Origin: Paenibacillus tianmuensis
GTDB lineage: Bacteria; Bacillota; Bacilli; Paenibacillales; NBRC-103111
Direction: 5' to 3'
Assembly (NCBI RefSeq): GCF_900100345.1
Contig: NZ_FMTT01000025.1
Coordinates: forward strand, 18,085 to 82,084
Length of the DNA stretch: 64,000 nt
The notes beneath the pieces were generated by a model that worked only from the letters and a program-made list of their open reading frames with translations, searched no databases and had not been told where the DNA came from. Position 1 is the stretch's first letter. Each line of letters begins with the position of its first letter. The translations under genes were made by a program, and so were the position numbers. Shown here piece after piece: positions 1 to 9,143 of the stretch.

Positions 1-51
1 TGCCGTCTGACTGTCACGGTCAAGCCGCATGGCTGCTTTCCTGTTGTTCAT
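1..51 (-). CDS. Start of an unidentified gene, cut by the window edge
   Basis: Only the first 17 codons are present (MNNRKAAMRLDRDSQTA). The ATG at 51 follows a G-rich ribosome binding site on the minus strand (GTGGGGGTG, about 55-65). The gene lies 130 bases downstream of the histidine kinase, and the gap contains a copy of the putative operator also found upstream of the VanY-like gene. It is therefore probably a further member of the same regulon, perhaps cell-wall related. Nothing in 17 residues identifies a family. Confidence 0.5.
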   Translation of the reverse strand, partial: MNNRKAAMRLDRDSQTA

Positions 52-147
52 CGGATCACCCCCACTTTCTGTGCGTGGTAACAAAAAAACCCTGCTTCTT
101 CATCCCCAGCTCTGTCCTATCCTTCACTCCTAGGATAGGAAATACTG

Positions 148-190
148 TTTAAAAAGAAGTAGGGTAATCTTAAAGTTTTTCTTAATTTGT
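148..190 (-). promoter_or_regulatory. Putative VanR-type operator/promoter, copy A
   Basis: Read on the minus strand, this 43-base segment closely matches 2941-2983. Shared blocks are AAATTAAGAAAA, CTTTA, TTACC, ACTTCTT and TTAAAC, in the same order and spacing. Copy A has TTAAGA repeated about 12 bases apart, as expected for an OmpR/PhoB-family binding site. A possible -35 (ATTACC) and -10 (GTATTT) lie 17 bases apart just downstream. It would drive the gene beginning at 51. Assignment to the adjacent response regulator is inference. Confidence 0.5.
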
Positions 191-1276
191 TTGCGGCAGA
201 CGCACTTCAAAGATGGTGCGGCTCGCGCTGCTTTGGGCGGTCACCGTTCCGTCATGCTGCATCACAATGTTCTTCGTGATATACAGGCCGAGACCCGTGC
301 TTCCCTCTTGATACGTGCGCGCCTTGTCGCCGGTATAGAACATATCGAAGATATGCGGTAGCTCATCGGGCTGGATCGGGACTCCGTAATTGATCACTTG
401 AACCACGACCGCTTCCGCTTCGGGATAAGCATTCATGTCCACGAACCGGCCGTCTTGTCCGTAACGGATGGCATTGCTCAGCAGATTCTCGAACACGCGC
501 GCCAGCAGGTCTCCGTCGCCCAATACCGACAAACCGGGGGCCACCTGCAGCCGGGCCGTCAATTGATGCTTCTCAAAGGCTGGATACAGCTCCTCGTTCA
601 ACTGGACCAGCAGTTCGCTGAGATCGATGGGTTGTTTCTCGAAGGCCAGCATGCCGTAGTTCATTCTCGTAATCTCGAACAGCTCGTCGACAAGCTTCTC
701 CAGACGCTGCGATTTTTGAAAAGCAATATCCGCATACTGTCTGACCTGCTCCTTGGTCAACTGCTCGTCCTTCAGAATAAAATCCAAATAGCCGATCACC
801 GAAGTCAGCGGCGTGCGCAAATCATGCGCCAAATTCAGGACGAGCTGATCCTTGCTGTTCTCCGCAAAGTCCCCTCTTTCGACGGCTTGCTGCAATTTTT
901 CGCTCGCCAGATTGATGTCTGTCGCAATGTCCTCGAACTCGTCGCGGGAGGAAATGTGGACGCGATGCTTAAAATCGCCGCTCGCCAGATGATGGATACC
1001 GTTGGAAATTTCATTGAAATAGGTGGCGTAAGGCTTGGTGAGGACAAAGAAAAACAACGTCGCCAGCGGGATGAAGAAAAGCAAAAAGAAGTTAATATCC
1101 CCGACGGTGTTTATGAACAGGCGGACGTAAGCCAACGGATCTTCAAACTTTACGAACGTTCGGTAATAAAACTGAAGAATTTTATAGAGCAAATACGTAA
1201 TACTGCCCGCGAACAGCATGCTTAAACCGAGGAGCATGATCATTTTGGACCGGAAGCTGCGTACCATGCTAGCCAT
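182..1276 (-). CDS. Sensor histidine kinase, VanS-like
   Basis: A 364-aa membrane sensor kinase. Two N-terminal membrane segments (about residues 12-35 and 58-80) flank a short extracellular loop. A HAMP-like linker follows, then the H-box LAHDLRTPLTS with the phosphorylated His near residue 150, the N-box ENLLSNAIRYG and the G-box GLGLYITKNIV. The start overlaps the stop of the response regulator by 8 bases, so the two are translationally coupled. Together with the VanY-like gene upstream this resembles VanRS-controlled cell-wall modules. No vanHAX genes are in the window, so glycopeptide resistance is not implied. The ligand cannot be read from sequence. An alternative start at ATG 1267 is possible. 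Confidence 0.9.
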   Translation of the reverse strand: MASMVRSFRSKMIMLLGLSMLFAGSITYLLYKILQFYYRTFVKFEDPLAYVRLFINTVGDINFFLLFFIPLATLFFFVLTKPYATYFNEISNGIHHLASGDFKHRVHISSRDEFEDIATDINLASEKLQQAVERGDFAENSKDQLVLNLAHDLRTPLTSVIGYLDFILKDEQLTKEQVRQYADIAFQKSQRLEKLVDELFEITRMNYGMLAFEKQPIDLSELLVQLNEELYPAFEKHQLTARLQVAPGLSVLGDGDLLARVFENLLSNAIRYGQDGRFVDMNAYPEAEAVVVQVINYGVPIQPDELPHIFDMFYTGDKARTYQEGSTGLGLYITKNIVMQHDGTVTAQSSASRTIFEVRLPQTN

Positions 1277-1964
1277 TGAATGTATATCCCACCCCCCACA
1301 CGGTTTTAATCAGCTTGTGTTTCCGGTCATCCTCTTGTAATTTTTTCCTCAGCTTCCGGATATGCACCATCACCGTATTGCCGCCTTCATAGTAATCTTC
1401 GCCCCACACCTGCTGAAAAATATTTTCCGCGCTGAACACCTTCTTCGGATAGCTGGCCAGCAGATACAGAATATCGAATTCTTTCGGCGTCAGCTCGACC
1501 GGTTCGCCATATAAGGTGACCGTGCGCTGATCGGGATAGATGGCCAAGCCTCCCGCTTCCAGCACGGGCTTGTTCTCCGCCGACGATTGGCTGAGCAGTC
1601 TGGAACGCCGCAGTTGGGCGTTCACGCGGGCGATCAGCTCCATCGGGTTGAACGGTTTGGTCATATAATCGTCCGCACCCCTCACCAAGCCTGCGATTTT
1701 ATCCAGATCGGATGTCTTGGCGCTCAAGAAAATGATCGGCATATGATTCGTTTCCCGGATTTGCCGGGTCACTTCGTAACCGTCCACTTTGGGCATCATA
1801 ATATCTACTATCGCCAGATCAATCGATTGCGTCTGAACGGCCTGAATCGCTTCCTGCCCATCCGCTGCTTTAATCACATGGTAGCCTTCCTTGGTTAGAT
1901 GCAGTCCGATCAAATCGGCAATCGCCGTCTCGTCGTCCGCGATCAAAATCGTGATCCGCTTCAT
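1269..1964 (-). CDS. Response regulator, OmpR/VanR family
   Basis: A 231-aa two-domain regulator. The receiver domain shows the acidic pocket (ADDE), phosphoacceptor Asp in IVDIMMP, and the conserved Lys in MTKPFNP. A C-terminal winged helix with the OmpR-type end (VWGVGYTF) follows. The start at 1964 has AGAGGGTG eight bases upstream; a longer frame reaching 1982 lacks a better site. It is the partner of the overlapping kinase and probably acts at the paired sites 148-190 and 2941-2983. Confidence 0.92.
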   Translation of the reverse strand: MKRITILIADDETAIADLIGLHLTKEGYHVIKAADGQEAIQAVQTQSIDLAIVDIMMPKVDGYEVTRQIRETNHMPIIFLSAKTSDLDKIAGLVRGADDYMTKPFNPMELIARVNAQLRRSRLLSQSSAENKPVLEAGGLAIYPDQRTVTLYGEPVELTPKEFDILYLLASYPKKVFSAENIFQQVWGEDYYEGGNTVMVHIRKLRKKLQEDDRKHKLIKTVWGVGYTFNG

Positions 1965-2017
1965 GGCATTCACCCTCTGCATAGAGTTAACAATTCCATT
2001 CTACCAGAACTTCCGGA

Positions 2018-2893
2018 TCAAGGAAGCAAGGTCACAATGACGCCGTCCATATTGTTTCCAGATCGTTCATAGCGGCGACCGGCCGGTACCGGAATAGACG
2101 TATTGCCGGAAACGGGATAATACGAGACTTCGTAGGCTTTGCCCTCTACCGTCGTCGAAATCGTCTTTTGTTCCTTCAGGAAATCCAAATATTGCTCCAA
2201 CGTAAAGTTTTTCTCCTGCATGATCGCGCTATGCGGCAAGCCAACATAGCGAAAATGCCACGGCTCGTATTGAATGCCCGTGATCTCCGTCTTGTCCTTG
2301 GGATAGCGCAAAATAAATCCGTAAGCCCAGGCGTTTTTTTGCAGCCACTTCCCTTCCGGGGCGCGGTTCATCTCCGTTTGAGTCGATCCGATATCAAGGG
2401 ATAAGCCCAAGTTATGCTCGCTGTAGCCCGCAGGCAGCGCATAATCGGCGCCCATACTTTTATACAGCCGGCCTTGTTCTTGATTGTCCCGGTAACCGCT
2501 GCTGATCATAAAATGACGCACCCCTTCTTTGGCAGCAGCATCGACCATCGTTTGGAATTTTTGCGCCACGCCTTGCGACAGCCGGATCGTCTTATCCAGC
2601 AGCCCGTATCCCTTGACCAATTCCTTATGCTGAAACAGGTTGGCTACATCCGCCGTGACACCCTCTTGACGCACCGGATACTGCTTGTTGACCAACAGCA
2701 GATTCCCTTGGTAAATCTGGCTTTTGGTTACTTTTATCGTTTGGGCCTTCGTTTGATGCTTCGTTTGGGAAACCGCCTCTTGCGCTTGGTCGCCCGCTTT
2801 GCTATACTCCCCGATTACCACTTGCGGTTCCTGTTGAATGGCTTCACACCCCAGTGGCAAAAGAATGACAAGCAAAAAAAACCACTTCTTCAT
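2018..2893 (-). CDS. vanY: VanY-like D-alanyl-D-alanine carboxypeptidase lipoprotein (M15B)
   Basis: A 291-aa secreted zinc peptidase that would trim the terminal D-Ala from peptidoglycan stem peptides. The N-terminus is a lipoprotein signal peptide with a lipobox ending in LGC (Cys near residue 16). The M15 motifs are present: SEHNLGLSLD (SxHxxGxxxD, zinc ligands His and Asp) and EPWHFR (catalytic Glu and zinc His). The gene ends 54 bases before the response regulator gene and is read in the same direction, so it heads the vanY-RR-kinase unit. AGGAGG precedes the ATG. A repeated putative VanR box lies about 50 bases upstream. Confidence 0.9.
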   Translation of the reverse strand: MKKWFFLLVILLPLGCEAIQQEPQVVIGEYSKAGDQAQEAVSQTKHQTKAQTIKVTKSQIYQGNLLLVNKQYPVRQEGVTADVANLFQHKELVKGYGLLDKTIRLSQGVAQKFQTMVDAAAKEGVRHFMISSGYRDNQEQGRLYKSMGADYALPAGYSEHNLGLSLDIGSTQTEMNRAPEGKWLQKNAWAYGFILRYPKDKTEITGIQYEPWHFRYVGLPHSAIMQEKNFTLEQYLDFLKEQKTISTTVEGKAYEVSYYPVSGNTSIPVPAGRRYERSGNNMDGVIVTLLP

Positions 2894-2940
2894 CTCCGCT
2901 TCCTCCTTACGCTTTCATCCTGTAAGGATACGGAGTAACG

Positions 2941-2983
2941 TTTAACAAGAAGTCAGGTAAAGATAAAGATTTTCTTAATTTTT
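2941..2983 (-). promoter_or_regulatory. Putative VanR-type operator/promoter, copy B, before vanY
   Basis: Second copy of the segment at 148-190, same orientation. On the minus strand a possible -35 TTTACC and -10 TTACTC are 17 bases apart, and the AT-rich shared block lies just upstream of and over the -35, a usual place for an activating OmpR-type regulator. The copies share about 34 of 43 positions by eye. Confidence 0.5.
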
Positions 2984-3164
2984 CATCGTTCAAAGCAGTT
3001 CCTATCTAGGGTTTGAGTGTCATCGCGATTTCTGGGGCTGCTGTAAATCCGTTATTTGCAAATGTTAGTTTTTGTGGTATTATTGACTTACCGTTAGGTA
3101 AATAAGAGATGTAGCGATCCTAATCCGCCATCTCTTGAATCGGTTTAACGAGGAGGAGAATACA

Positions 3165-3452
3165 TTGAAAATGAAGGTTGAATTCGTCCTTTTGGACAAA
3201 AACGGAGAGACGGTTCAGAGGGAACTAGAACCGGAAGAAATTGAGATTCTTATGGAACTCGAAGCAGTGAGATTGCCAGTTGGTCCTGGCTCGACTCCCA
3301 AATCTCTGACCATCGCTGAGGCACAACTTGACCTTTGCGAAGCGACACCCTTTATTAGAGTAGAGGTCCTTGATCCTGCTGCTGCCAAGTCTACTGACTC
3401 TGATGATGATTCTGACGAAGAAGAATCGTTTCTTGATCAATTGTTTAAATAG
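3165..3452 (+). CDS. Small acidic hypothetical protein
   Basis: A 95-aa protein starting at TTG 3165, chosen because AGGAGGAG lies six bases upstream (3151-3158); the frame is open further upstream but without a ribosome site. No signal peptide or membrane segment. The last 25 residues are very acidic (runs of Asp, Glu and Ser) and end in FLDQLFK. A strong terminator follows directly, so it is a monocistronic unit. Family not recognised. Confidence 0.65.
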   Translation: MKMKVEFVLLDKNGETVQRELEPEEIEILMELEAVRLPVGPGSTPKSLTIAEAQLDLCEATPFIRVEVLDPAAAKSTDSDDDSDEEESFLDQLFK

Positions 3453-3459
3453 TGTTAAT

Positions 3460-3488
3460 AAAAAGCACCTTAACAGGTGCTTTTTATT
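3460..3488 (+). terminator. Rho-independent terminator of the small acidic gene
   Basis: AAAAGCACCT, loop TAAC, AGGTGCTTTT: a perfect 10-bp stem followed by a T-rich run, eight bases after the stop codon. Confidence 0.9.
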
Positions 3489-3616
3489 ATGCAAAAAGAG
3501 AGGTGCGGCGGCATGCCCAAGTAAACCGAAGAAGCCGTGTATGACTCCGCGACCAATGAGCTTCCTTTTACTTTCAGGTTATGCGCATGTCTCCTTAAAT
3601 TTTGCGCCCCCAAAGG

Positions 3617-4852
3617 CTAGAACAGCACCGGCAAGCTCGTAAGAGAGCGCATTGTGTTACGATGATATGTCAATTGCTCCGGTGCGACTGCCAGGCGCAG
3701 ATGAGGCAGCCGCTGCAGCAGCGTGCCGAAAACGATCTGCCCCTTCAGACGTGCCAGCGGTGCTCCCATGCACTGATGGATGCCCTTGCCGAAGGCGAGA
3801 TGCTCATTCTCTTCCCGCGTGATATCCAATGCCTCGGGATTGGAAAACTGATGCGGGTCCCGATTGGCGCCGGCCAGCGAGACCAGAACCATCTCCCCTT
3901 TGCGGATTTCCTTGCCGTGCATGATGATATCCTCGCTTGCAAAGCGGCTGGCAATCATGACGGGTCCCGCATAGCGCAGCAGCTCCTCGACGGCGGAGGG
4001 AAGCAGGGATGGGTCGCTGCGGAGCAAGCGCATTTGTTCGGGATGCTGCAGCAAAGCCAATGTGCCGTTGCCGATCAGATTTACCGTCGTTTCATGCCCG
4101 GCGAGCATGAGCAGCCAAATGGTTGAAAGAAGCTCGTTCTCGCTTAATTGATCTCCTTTATCATGAGCTTGGAGCAAGCCGCTTGTTACGTCATTCCCGG
4201 GATGTGCGCGCTTTTCGGCTAACAATGCTTTGAAATACTCAGTAAACTCATCGAGAACTTCACCGACGGTATCCGCTTGATTCGGATCATCCAAGGAAGC
4301 ATTCCAGAACTTACGTATCCACTCGCGGAATCGGTCCCGATCGGCAGCGGGAATTCCCAGCATCTCGGAAATGACTGTAATGGGGAGCGGATAGGCAAAA
4401 TCCGCAATCAGGTCCATCCTTCCCCGCTCCTGCACCGCATCCAACAGCTCGTCGGCAATCTGCTGAATTCGAGGACGCATGTCCTCGATCTTGCGAGGAG
4501 TGAAGGCTTTGGAGGCCAGCCTGCGCAAGCGGGTATGGTCTGGCGGATCGGCCATCAGCATATTCGGCATCCGTTTCGTCCATTCCATGAATTTGCTTGC
4601 GGACGCGATCTCCTGGTCCGATTCTCGTTGAACCTGCGATGGTGCGAACTTCCGCATATCTTTGACAAAACGAGGGTCCTTCAGAATTGTAGCGACATCG
4701 TCATGACGGAAAGCGACCCATGCTCCTCCCATCCCGAAAAAGTCATCAAGGCGGTACAGAGGCTCTTGCTGTCCGGCGAGTCGCTTATAGAACGCAATGA
4801 AATCACGCATCATTTCCGGTGAAGCAAAATCGCCGCTAGTGATTTTTTCCAT
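3617..4852 (-). CDS. Cytochrome P450, CYP107-like
   Basis: A 411-aa soluble bacterial P450. The I-helix oxygen-activation motif AGHETTV (about residue 253), the K-helix ExxR (EELLR, about 292) and the heme-binding loop FGKGIHQCMG with the axial Cys near residue 362 are all intact, and length is typical. AAAGGGG precedes the ATG. The start lies one base after the stop of the small membrane protein gene, so the two are probably co-translated. No dedicated ferredoxin or reductase is adjacent. Such enzymes hydroxylate hydrophobic compounds; the substrate cannot be inferred. Confidence 0.95.
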   Translation of the reverse strand: MEKITSGDFASPEMMRDFIAFYKRLAGQQEPLYRLDDFFGMGGAWVAFRHDDVATILKDPRFVKDMRKFAPSQVQRESDQEIASASKFMEWTKRMPNMLMADPPDHTRLRRLASKAFTPRKIEDMRPRIQQIADELLDAVQERGRMDLIADFAYPLPITVISEMLGIPAADRDRFREWIRKFWNASLDDPNQADTVGEVLDEFTEYFKALLAEKRAHPGNDVTSGLLQAHDKGDQLSENELLSTIWLLMLAGHETTVNLIGNGTLALLQHPEQMRLLRSDPSLLPSAVEELLRYAGPVMIASRFASEDIIMHGKEIRKGEMVLVSLAGANRDPHQFSNPEALDITREENEHLAFGKGIHQCMGAPLARLKGQIVFGTLLQRLPHLRLAVAPEQLTYHRNTMRSLTSLPVLF

Positions 4853-4853
4853 A

Positions 4854-5219
4854 TCACTTACCCCTTTCCTTTACTCCGCAATTCCATATCGGATCTGTGA
4901 CCATAATCAACTCGAATGCCTGCTTCCGATCCACCCCTTCCCGAAGGGGAACCGCTTCAAACAACCTCTCTAACACTTGATTCCTCTCCGCATTCCCCAT
5001 ACCATATTTTACCTCAATATCCTGTTTCAGTTCAACCGGCGGAGAATAAAAGGCTCCGTACACCAATTTCAATTCATCGGGGTATGCTGACCAGTTGATT
5101 AATATGTCTGTGCCGTGATCATGCAAATTCAGCTTTTCATGCTTCTTTGCATGCACTATAATACGGTAGATAACAATAATTAAAACGATCAAAAGGGGAA
5201 CTTCAATGTCGCGAATCAT
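4854..5219 (-). CDS. Small protein with N-terminal membrane anchor
   Basis: Up to 121 aa. Residues 7-23 are a strongly hydrophobic segment (PLLIVLIIVIYRIIV) followed by Lys/His-rich and then soluble sequence with no known motif. The stop TGA is one base from the P450 start, suggesting an operon. The apparent ATG at 5219 lies 14 bases inside the divergent permease gene and has no clear ribosome site. TTG at 5192 is an alternative. Family not recognised. Confidence 0.55.
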   Translation of the reverse strand: MIRDIEVPLLIVLIIVIYRIIVHAKKHEKLNLHDHGTDILINWSAYPDELKLVYGAFYSPPVELKQDIEVKYGMGNAERNQVLERLFEAVPLREGVDRKQAFELIMVTDPIWNCGVKERGK

Positions 5220-6480
5220 CCAAGTTCATGAGAAACCGCCCTTCTGGAAGAGCTTGCCGCTCGGGCTGCAGCATCTGTTTGCCATGTTCGGGTCCACAGT
5301 TCTTGTTCCAATCCTGTTCAAGGTCGACCCGGCCACGATTCTGTTAATGAACGGCATCGGGACCTTGCTTTACCTGTTCATTACCAAGGGGAAAATTCCC
5401 GCTTACCTCGGCTCCAGCTTCGCCTTTCTTTCGCCGGTTTTCGTCGTTCTGGCGGAAAAAGGGTATAACGCCGCGCTCGGAGGCTTCCTGGTGGTCGGCG
5501 TCATCTTCACCATCGTCGCCCTGCTAATCCGTTATGTGGGAACCGCCTGGATCGACGTCGTATTCCCTCCGGCTTCCATGGGGGCGATCGTCGCGGTGAT
5601 CGGGCTTGAGCTCGTTCCGACGGCCGCCAAGATGGCCGGCTTCATCGCTCCGGACGGAGCGCCCGCAGGTTGGTCCCCGGATGCCACGACCATTACGGTC
5701 TCCGTGATAACGATGCTGGTCGGCGTGCTTGGATCGGTGCTGTTCCGCGGAATATTCAAAATCATTCCGATCCTGATCGCCATCGTCGTCGGCTATGTGC
5801 TGTCCAGCGTGCTCGGGCTGGTGCATGTACAAGCGGCGGTCGGCGCAGCCAACTGGCTAACGCTGCCTACCTTCTATACGCCGGTTTGGGATTGGACAAG
5901 CATCGCCATTATCGCCCCTGCCGCGCTGGTGGTCATCGCCGAGCATATCGGTCACCTGATTGTAACCGGCAATATTGTCGGCAAAGATCTGTCCAAGGAC
6001 CCGGGACTCAGCCGTTCTTTGCTTGGCAACGGCGTCTCCACCGTGATCTCCGCGTCGGTAGGCTCCACCCCTAATACGACGTATGGGGAAAATATCGGCG
6101 TCATGGCGATCAGCCGCGTCTATTCCGTCTGGATCGTCGGTCTGGCGGCCATCATGGCTGTCGTCCTTTCCTTCGTCGGTAAGCTATCGGCGCTGATCCA
6201 AACCATTCCCACCGCGGTAATGGGAGGCGTTTCGCTGCTGCTGTTCGGCGTCATTGCCGCATCCGGCATCCGCATGCTGGTCGAGACGAAGGTCGACTAT
6301 TCCAAGCCTGCGAACCTGATCCTGACTACGGTTGTGCTGGTCGTCGGTCTAAGCGGGGCGGCGTTCAAGTGGGGGCATCTCGAGCTAAAGGGCATGGCCC
6401 TTGCCACGGTCGTGGCGATTCTGCTCAGCTTGGTGTTCAAGTTGTTCGAGGTTCTGAAGTGGTCGAACGATACAGATTAA
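5206..6480 (+). CDS. pyrP: Uracil/xanthine permease family (NCS2), uracil permease-like
   Basis: A 424-aa polytopic membrane protein with about 12-14 hydrophobic segments. Diagnostic stretches are LGLQHLFAMFGSTVLVP near the N-terminus and NTTYGENIGVMAISRVYS near residue 290, both typical of UraA/PyrP uracil:proton symporters. AAAGGGGAA lies six bases before the ATG. No pyr attenuator fits in the short upstream space. It stands alone with its own terminator. Uracil is the most likely substrate, but NCS2 members also carry purines. Confidence 0.9.
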   Translation: MSRIIQVHEKPPFWKSLPLGLQHLFAMFGSTVLVPILFKVDPATILLMNGIGTLLYLFITKGKIPAYLGSSFAFLSPVFVVLAEKGYNAALGGFLVVGVIFTIVALLIRYVGTAWIDVVFPPASMGAIVAVIGLELVPTAAKMAGFIAPDGAPAGWSPDATTITVSVITMLVGVLGSVLFRGIFKIIPILIAIVVGYVLSSVLGLVHVQAAVGAANWLTLPTFYTPVWDWTSIAIIAPAALVVIAEHIGHLIVTGNIVGKDLSKDPGLSRSLLGNGVSTVISASVGSTPNTTYGENIGVMAISRVYSVWIVGLAAIMAVVLSFVGKLSALIQTIPTAVMGGVSLLLFGVIAASGIRMLVETKVDYSKPANLILTTVVLVVGLSGAAFKWGHLELKGMALATVVAILLSLVFKLFEVLKWSNDTD

Positions 6481-6490
6481 GTAAACGCGC

Positions 6491-6540
6491 AAAGGGCACT
6501 GCCCGAAAGGTCTGCTTAGACCTTCGGACAGGCCCTTTTG
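6491..6540 (+). terminator. Terminator after the permease
   Basis: Long interrupted hairpin: AAAGGGC..CTG..CCGAAAGGTC pairs with GACCTTCGG.CAG.GCCCTTTT around loop TGCTTA, ending in T residues. It lies 10 bases after the stop codon and faces the convergent ABC permease gene. Confidence 0.85.
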
Positions 6541-6578
6541 ATTTGCCGTTTTTGTTTCATGGCAACGAAAAGGAGGGC

Positions 6579-9143
6579 CTATAGATTCTCCTGTTTCAAA
6601 GCATCAATAATGTTTGCCTTTTTTACTTTTATACTCGCGTAATACATGGACAAGCTCACGATAACAAATACGGCCACAATCACATACAGAATACTGGTCC
6701 AAGGCACGATGAAACCGTACGAAAAACTGTACATGAAGGCCCGGTAGATCAACACCATAATCACTGCGCTGACCGGAAGCCCATAAGTCAGGGCCTTGAT
6801 TCCATAAAATATACTTTCATAGTTCATCATTTTATTAAAGCTTTTCGGCGTCATCCCCACCGATCTCAGCATCGCAAATTCCCGTTTGCGAAGGGCAATG
6901 CTTGTCGAAATCGTGTTGAAAATATTCGCCATCGAAACCGCTGTAATTAATGCCACAAAACCATAAACAAATACGGACAATAACAGAATCCTTTGTTCGG
7001 AGCGCTGTCTTTCTTGAAATATGTTCCTGACAGACAGCTCATTCTTCATTTCTTCGATGTCTTGCTGTGTTTTCAAAGGATCTTTACTACTCAGGTAAAG
7101 TCCGGAATACGCTTTATCCTTGCTTTTTTTCATTAACTGGTCAATGACCGGTTCGGACACAACAAGATGAACTTGATTGCTGCTTTGAATAATTCCCATC
7201 GGGAATTGATCCGTTACCGCGGCAAGCTCCACTTTGCTGACCGATTCCTCATTAGAATTCGTGGAGAATAGATCAAGCATTTCCCCTGCTCTGCCCTGGA
7301 TACCTCTCATTTCGATAATTTTGTCCTTTTTATCTTTATACGTCATGACATCAATCAATATGGCGGTTGGGTGATCGGGATTCGTTAGCTTGGCGTACTC
7401 GATGCCGATCTTTTTGGCATAGGCTTTCAGCTTGTCTTCACTTAAAGCATTTACTTGTATATTGTATTTATATCGACCCTGTTCAGGAGCCCAGGGGGGT
7501 TTCGCACCTTCGGGAATGGACTTCTCTGCAACCCAAGTGAAGACGTCAAACCACTGTTTAATCAGGCTGTAATCCGTAACGCCCTCCAACGACACAATCG
7601 ATTTCATCAAACGCCGATCTATCGTTGCCACTTCACCGTGCTTGTATACCCCGATATCATAGTTATAGCCTTTTTGTGAGAGATCAAGCGATCTCTGCAG
7701 GTTGGAAGTGAAGAAGGACACGGATAGAAACAGCACGATACTAATGACAAGTGAAAAGACCGTAGCGTAATACCTGCGTTTGTTTCTTTTTAAATTTTTC
7801 AATCCGAGCTCCGCTTCAATGCCGAATAACAGTTGGACCAGCTTCGAGGTTTTCACCGTTTTCCCCGTCAGCTTAATATCCATGGTTTGCCGAATCGCAT
7901 CGATAGCAGAAATTTTAGATGCTTTTTGGGCCGGAAGATACGTTGAAATGAATATCGTGACGATCGAGATCAGACAGGTCATTGCGAGCGATGAAGGCGT
8001 GACGACCAACGTTAGCTTTTCCGTAACGCCGATCGCAGCTTCGAGCATCGAGTTAATGAAGCGAAAGGTAATGCCGATTCCAATCAATCCGCAGATGACA
8101 CCTAAGGGAATGCTAATGACGCCAATCACCGCTCCCTCAAAATATACCGAATTTCTCTTCTGACTTCTCGTTGCTCCAACACTCGACAGCATCCCTAGAT
8201 AACGCGACCGTTCCGAGACGGAAATCGCAAAAGCATTGTAGATTAAGGAAATGGAGCCAATACCAATAACAAGTACCACAATGACGAATAGCGCACTATA
8301 GGTTTCGCCTAACCCACCACCCATTACGCCATAATAACGCAATAGAGACTCATTCGTTTCAAACGAGCTGATGTTGTTTTTAGTGAACAAGTTATTGGCA
8401 TGAGCAAATACAGTGCCATCGACTTTCTTGAGGACCACGCTCGCATCAACGGTTTTGTTGGTGTCCAGCATGTTCTCGTCGACATAGGTAAGGGCCGTAT
8501 ACCCCGGCGCCCACGTCTGCTCCCACGAAGGACGTTTAATAAAGCCTACAACGGTATACGTTTCGGTTGTTGTATGAATTAAGGTTTCCGCGCTAGTCCC
8601 GTTGATGAATCTTAATGATTTATTTTGATTAAGATCCGTATCGCCAGGAACGGCAGGATTCGAACGCTGCCCGACATCAAGGGCTAAACGATCGCCGATC
8701 CGGTAGGTGACTTTGGCGTTCGTGGCGATAGCTTCCGAAAGGACGATCTCATTCGCTTGTTGAGGCAGACGCCCTTCACTCAATGCAATAGGGAAGTTTT
8801 TAAAGCCTTGGGCATTAAATGCTTTAATGAACAAATACGGCTTATTGATATTTTGGCTTCCTGGCAACAGGGCATAGCCGCGTTCCTTGGAAGTGATGAA
8901 TTGTTGGGTTGCCTCATCCTGTTTGATCGTTTCGAGCTGATCTTTATTGACGTTTTTGTACAGGACATGCCATTCTCCATAGTCTTGAATCATTTGCTTT
9001 TGCATTAACACCAAGTAAGAGGAACCAAGCGTTATAACCGCCGTCACCATGGCCACAGAAAGCATAACCCCGATCAAGGTCACAAGCGTTTGCTTCTTAT
9101 TTTGCATTAAATGCCGGAGCGTTAGCTTATGGATAATGTTCAT
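6579..9143 (-). CDS. ABC transporter permease with two FtsX/MacB-type domains
   Basis: An 854-aa membrane protein. A first membrane segment (about 17-38) is followed by a large extracytoplasmic domain (about 40-275), three membrane segments (about 280-410), a second half beginning near 465 with one segment and a second outer domain (about 490-730), and three C-terminal segments. The duplicated FtsX layout is that of the YknZ/LolC/MacB superfamily rather than of BceB. The start overlaps the ATPase stop by 4 bases (ATGA). Together with the ATPase and the two-component genes it forms a sensing/export module, plausibly against envelope-active compounds. Confidence 0.9.
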   Translation of the reverse strand: MNIIHKLTLRHLMQNKKQTLVTLIGVMLSVAMVTAVITLGSSYLVLMQKQMIQDYGEWHVLYKNVNKDQLETIKQDEATQQFITSKERGYALLPGSQNINKPYLFIKAFNAQGFKNFPIALSEGRLPQQANEIVLSEAIATNAKVTYRIGDRLALDVGQRSNPAVPGDTDLNQNKSLRFINGTSAETLIHTTTETYTVVGFIKRPSWEQTWAPGYTALTYVDENMLDTNKTVDASVVLKKVDGTVFAHANNLFTKNNISSFETNESLLRYYGVMGGGLGETYSALFVIVVLVIGIGSISLIYNAFAISVSERSRYLGMLSSVGATRSQKRNSVYFEGAVIGVISIPLGVICGLIGIGITFRFINSMLEAAIGVTEKLTLVVTPSSLAMTCLISIVTIFISTYLPAQKASKISAIDAIRQTMDIKLTGKTVKTSKLVQLLFGIEAELGLKNLKRNKRRYYATVFSLVISIVLFLSVSFFTSNLQRSLDLSQKGYNYDIGVYKHGEVATIDRRLMKSIVSLEGVTDYSLIKQWFDVFTWVAEKSIPEGAKPPWAPEQGRYKYNIQVNALSEDKLKAYAKKIGIEYAKLTNPDHPTAILIDVMTYKDKKDKIIEMRGIQGRAGEMLDLFSTNSNEESVSKVELAAVTDQFPMGIIQSSNQVHLVVSEPVIDQLMKKSKDKAYSGLYLSSKDPLKTQQDIEEMKNELSVRNIFQERQRSEQRILLLSVFVYGFVALITAVSMANIFNTISTSIALRKREFAMLRSVGMTPKSFNKMMNYESIFYGIKALTYGLPVSAVIMVLIYRAFMYSFSYGFIVPWTSILYVIVAVFVIVSLSMYYASIKVKKANIIDALKQENL

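Noticed and set aside
398..1225. Plus-strand frame of 275 codons opposite the VanS-like kinase
   Set aside because: Shadow of a kinase with complete H, N and G boxes.
1..2983. Glycopeptide-resistance cluster
   Set aside because: VanR, VanS and VanY types are present, but no D-Ala-D-Lac ligase, VanH or VanX gene is visible in the window.
5160..5205. PyrR attenuator or purine riboswitch before the permease
   Set aside because: Only about 45 bases separate the divergent genes; no room for such a leader and no conserved loop seen.
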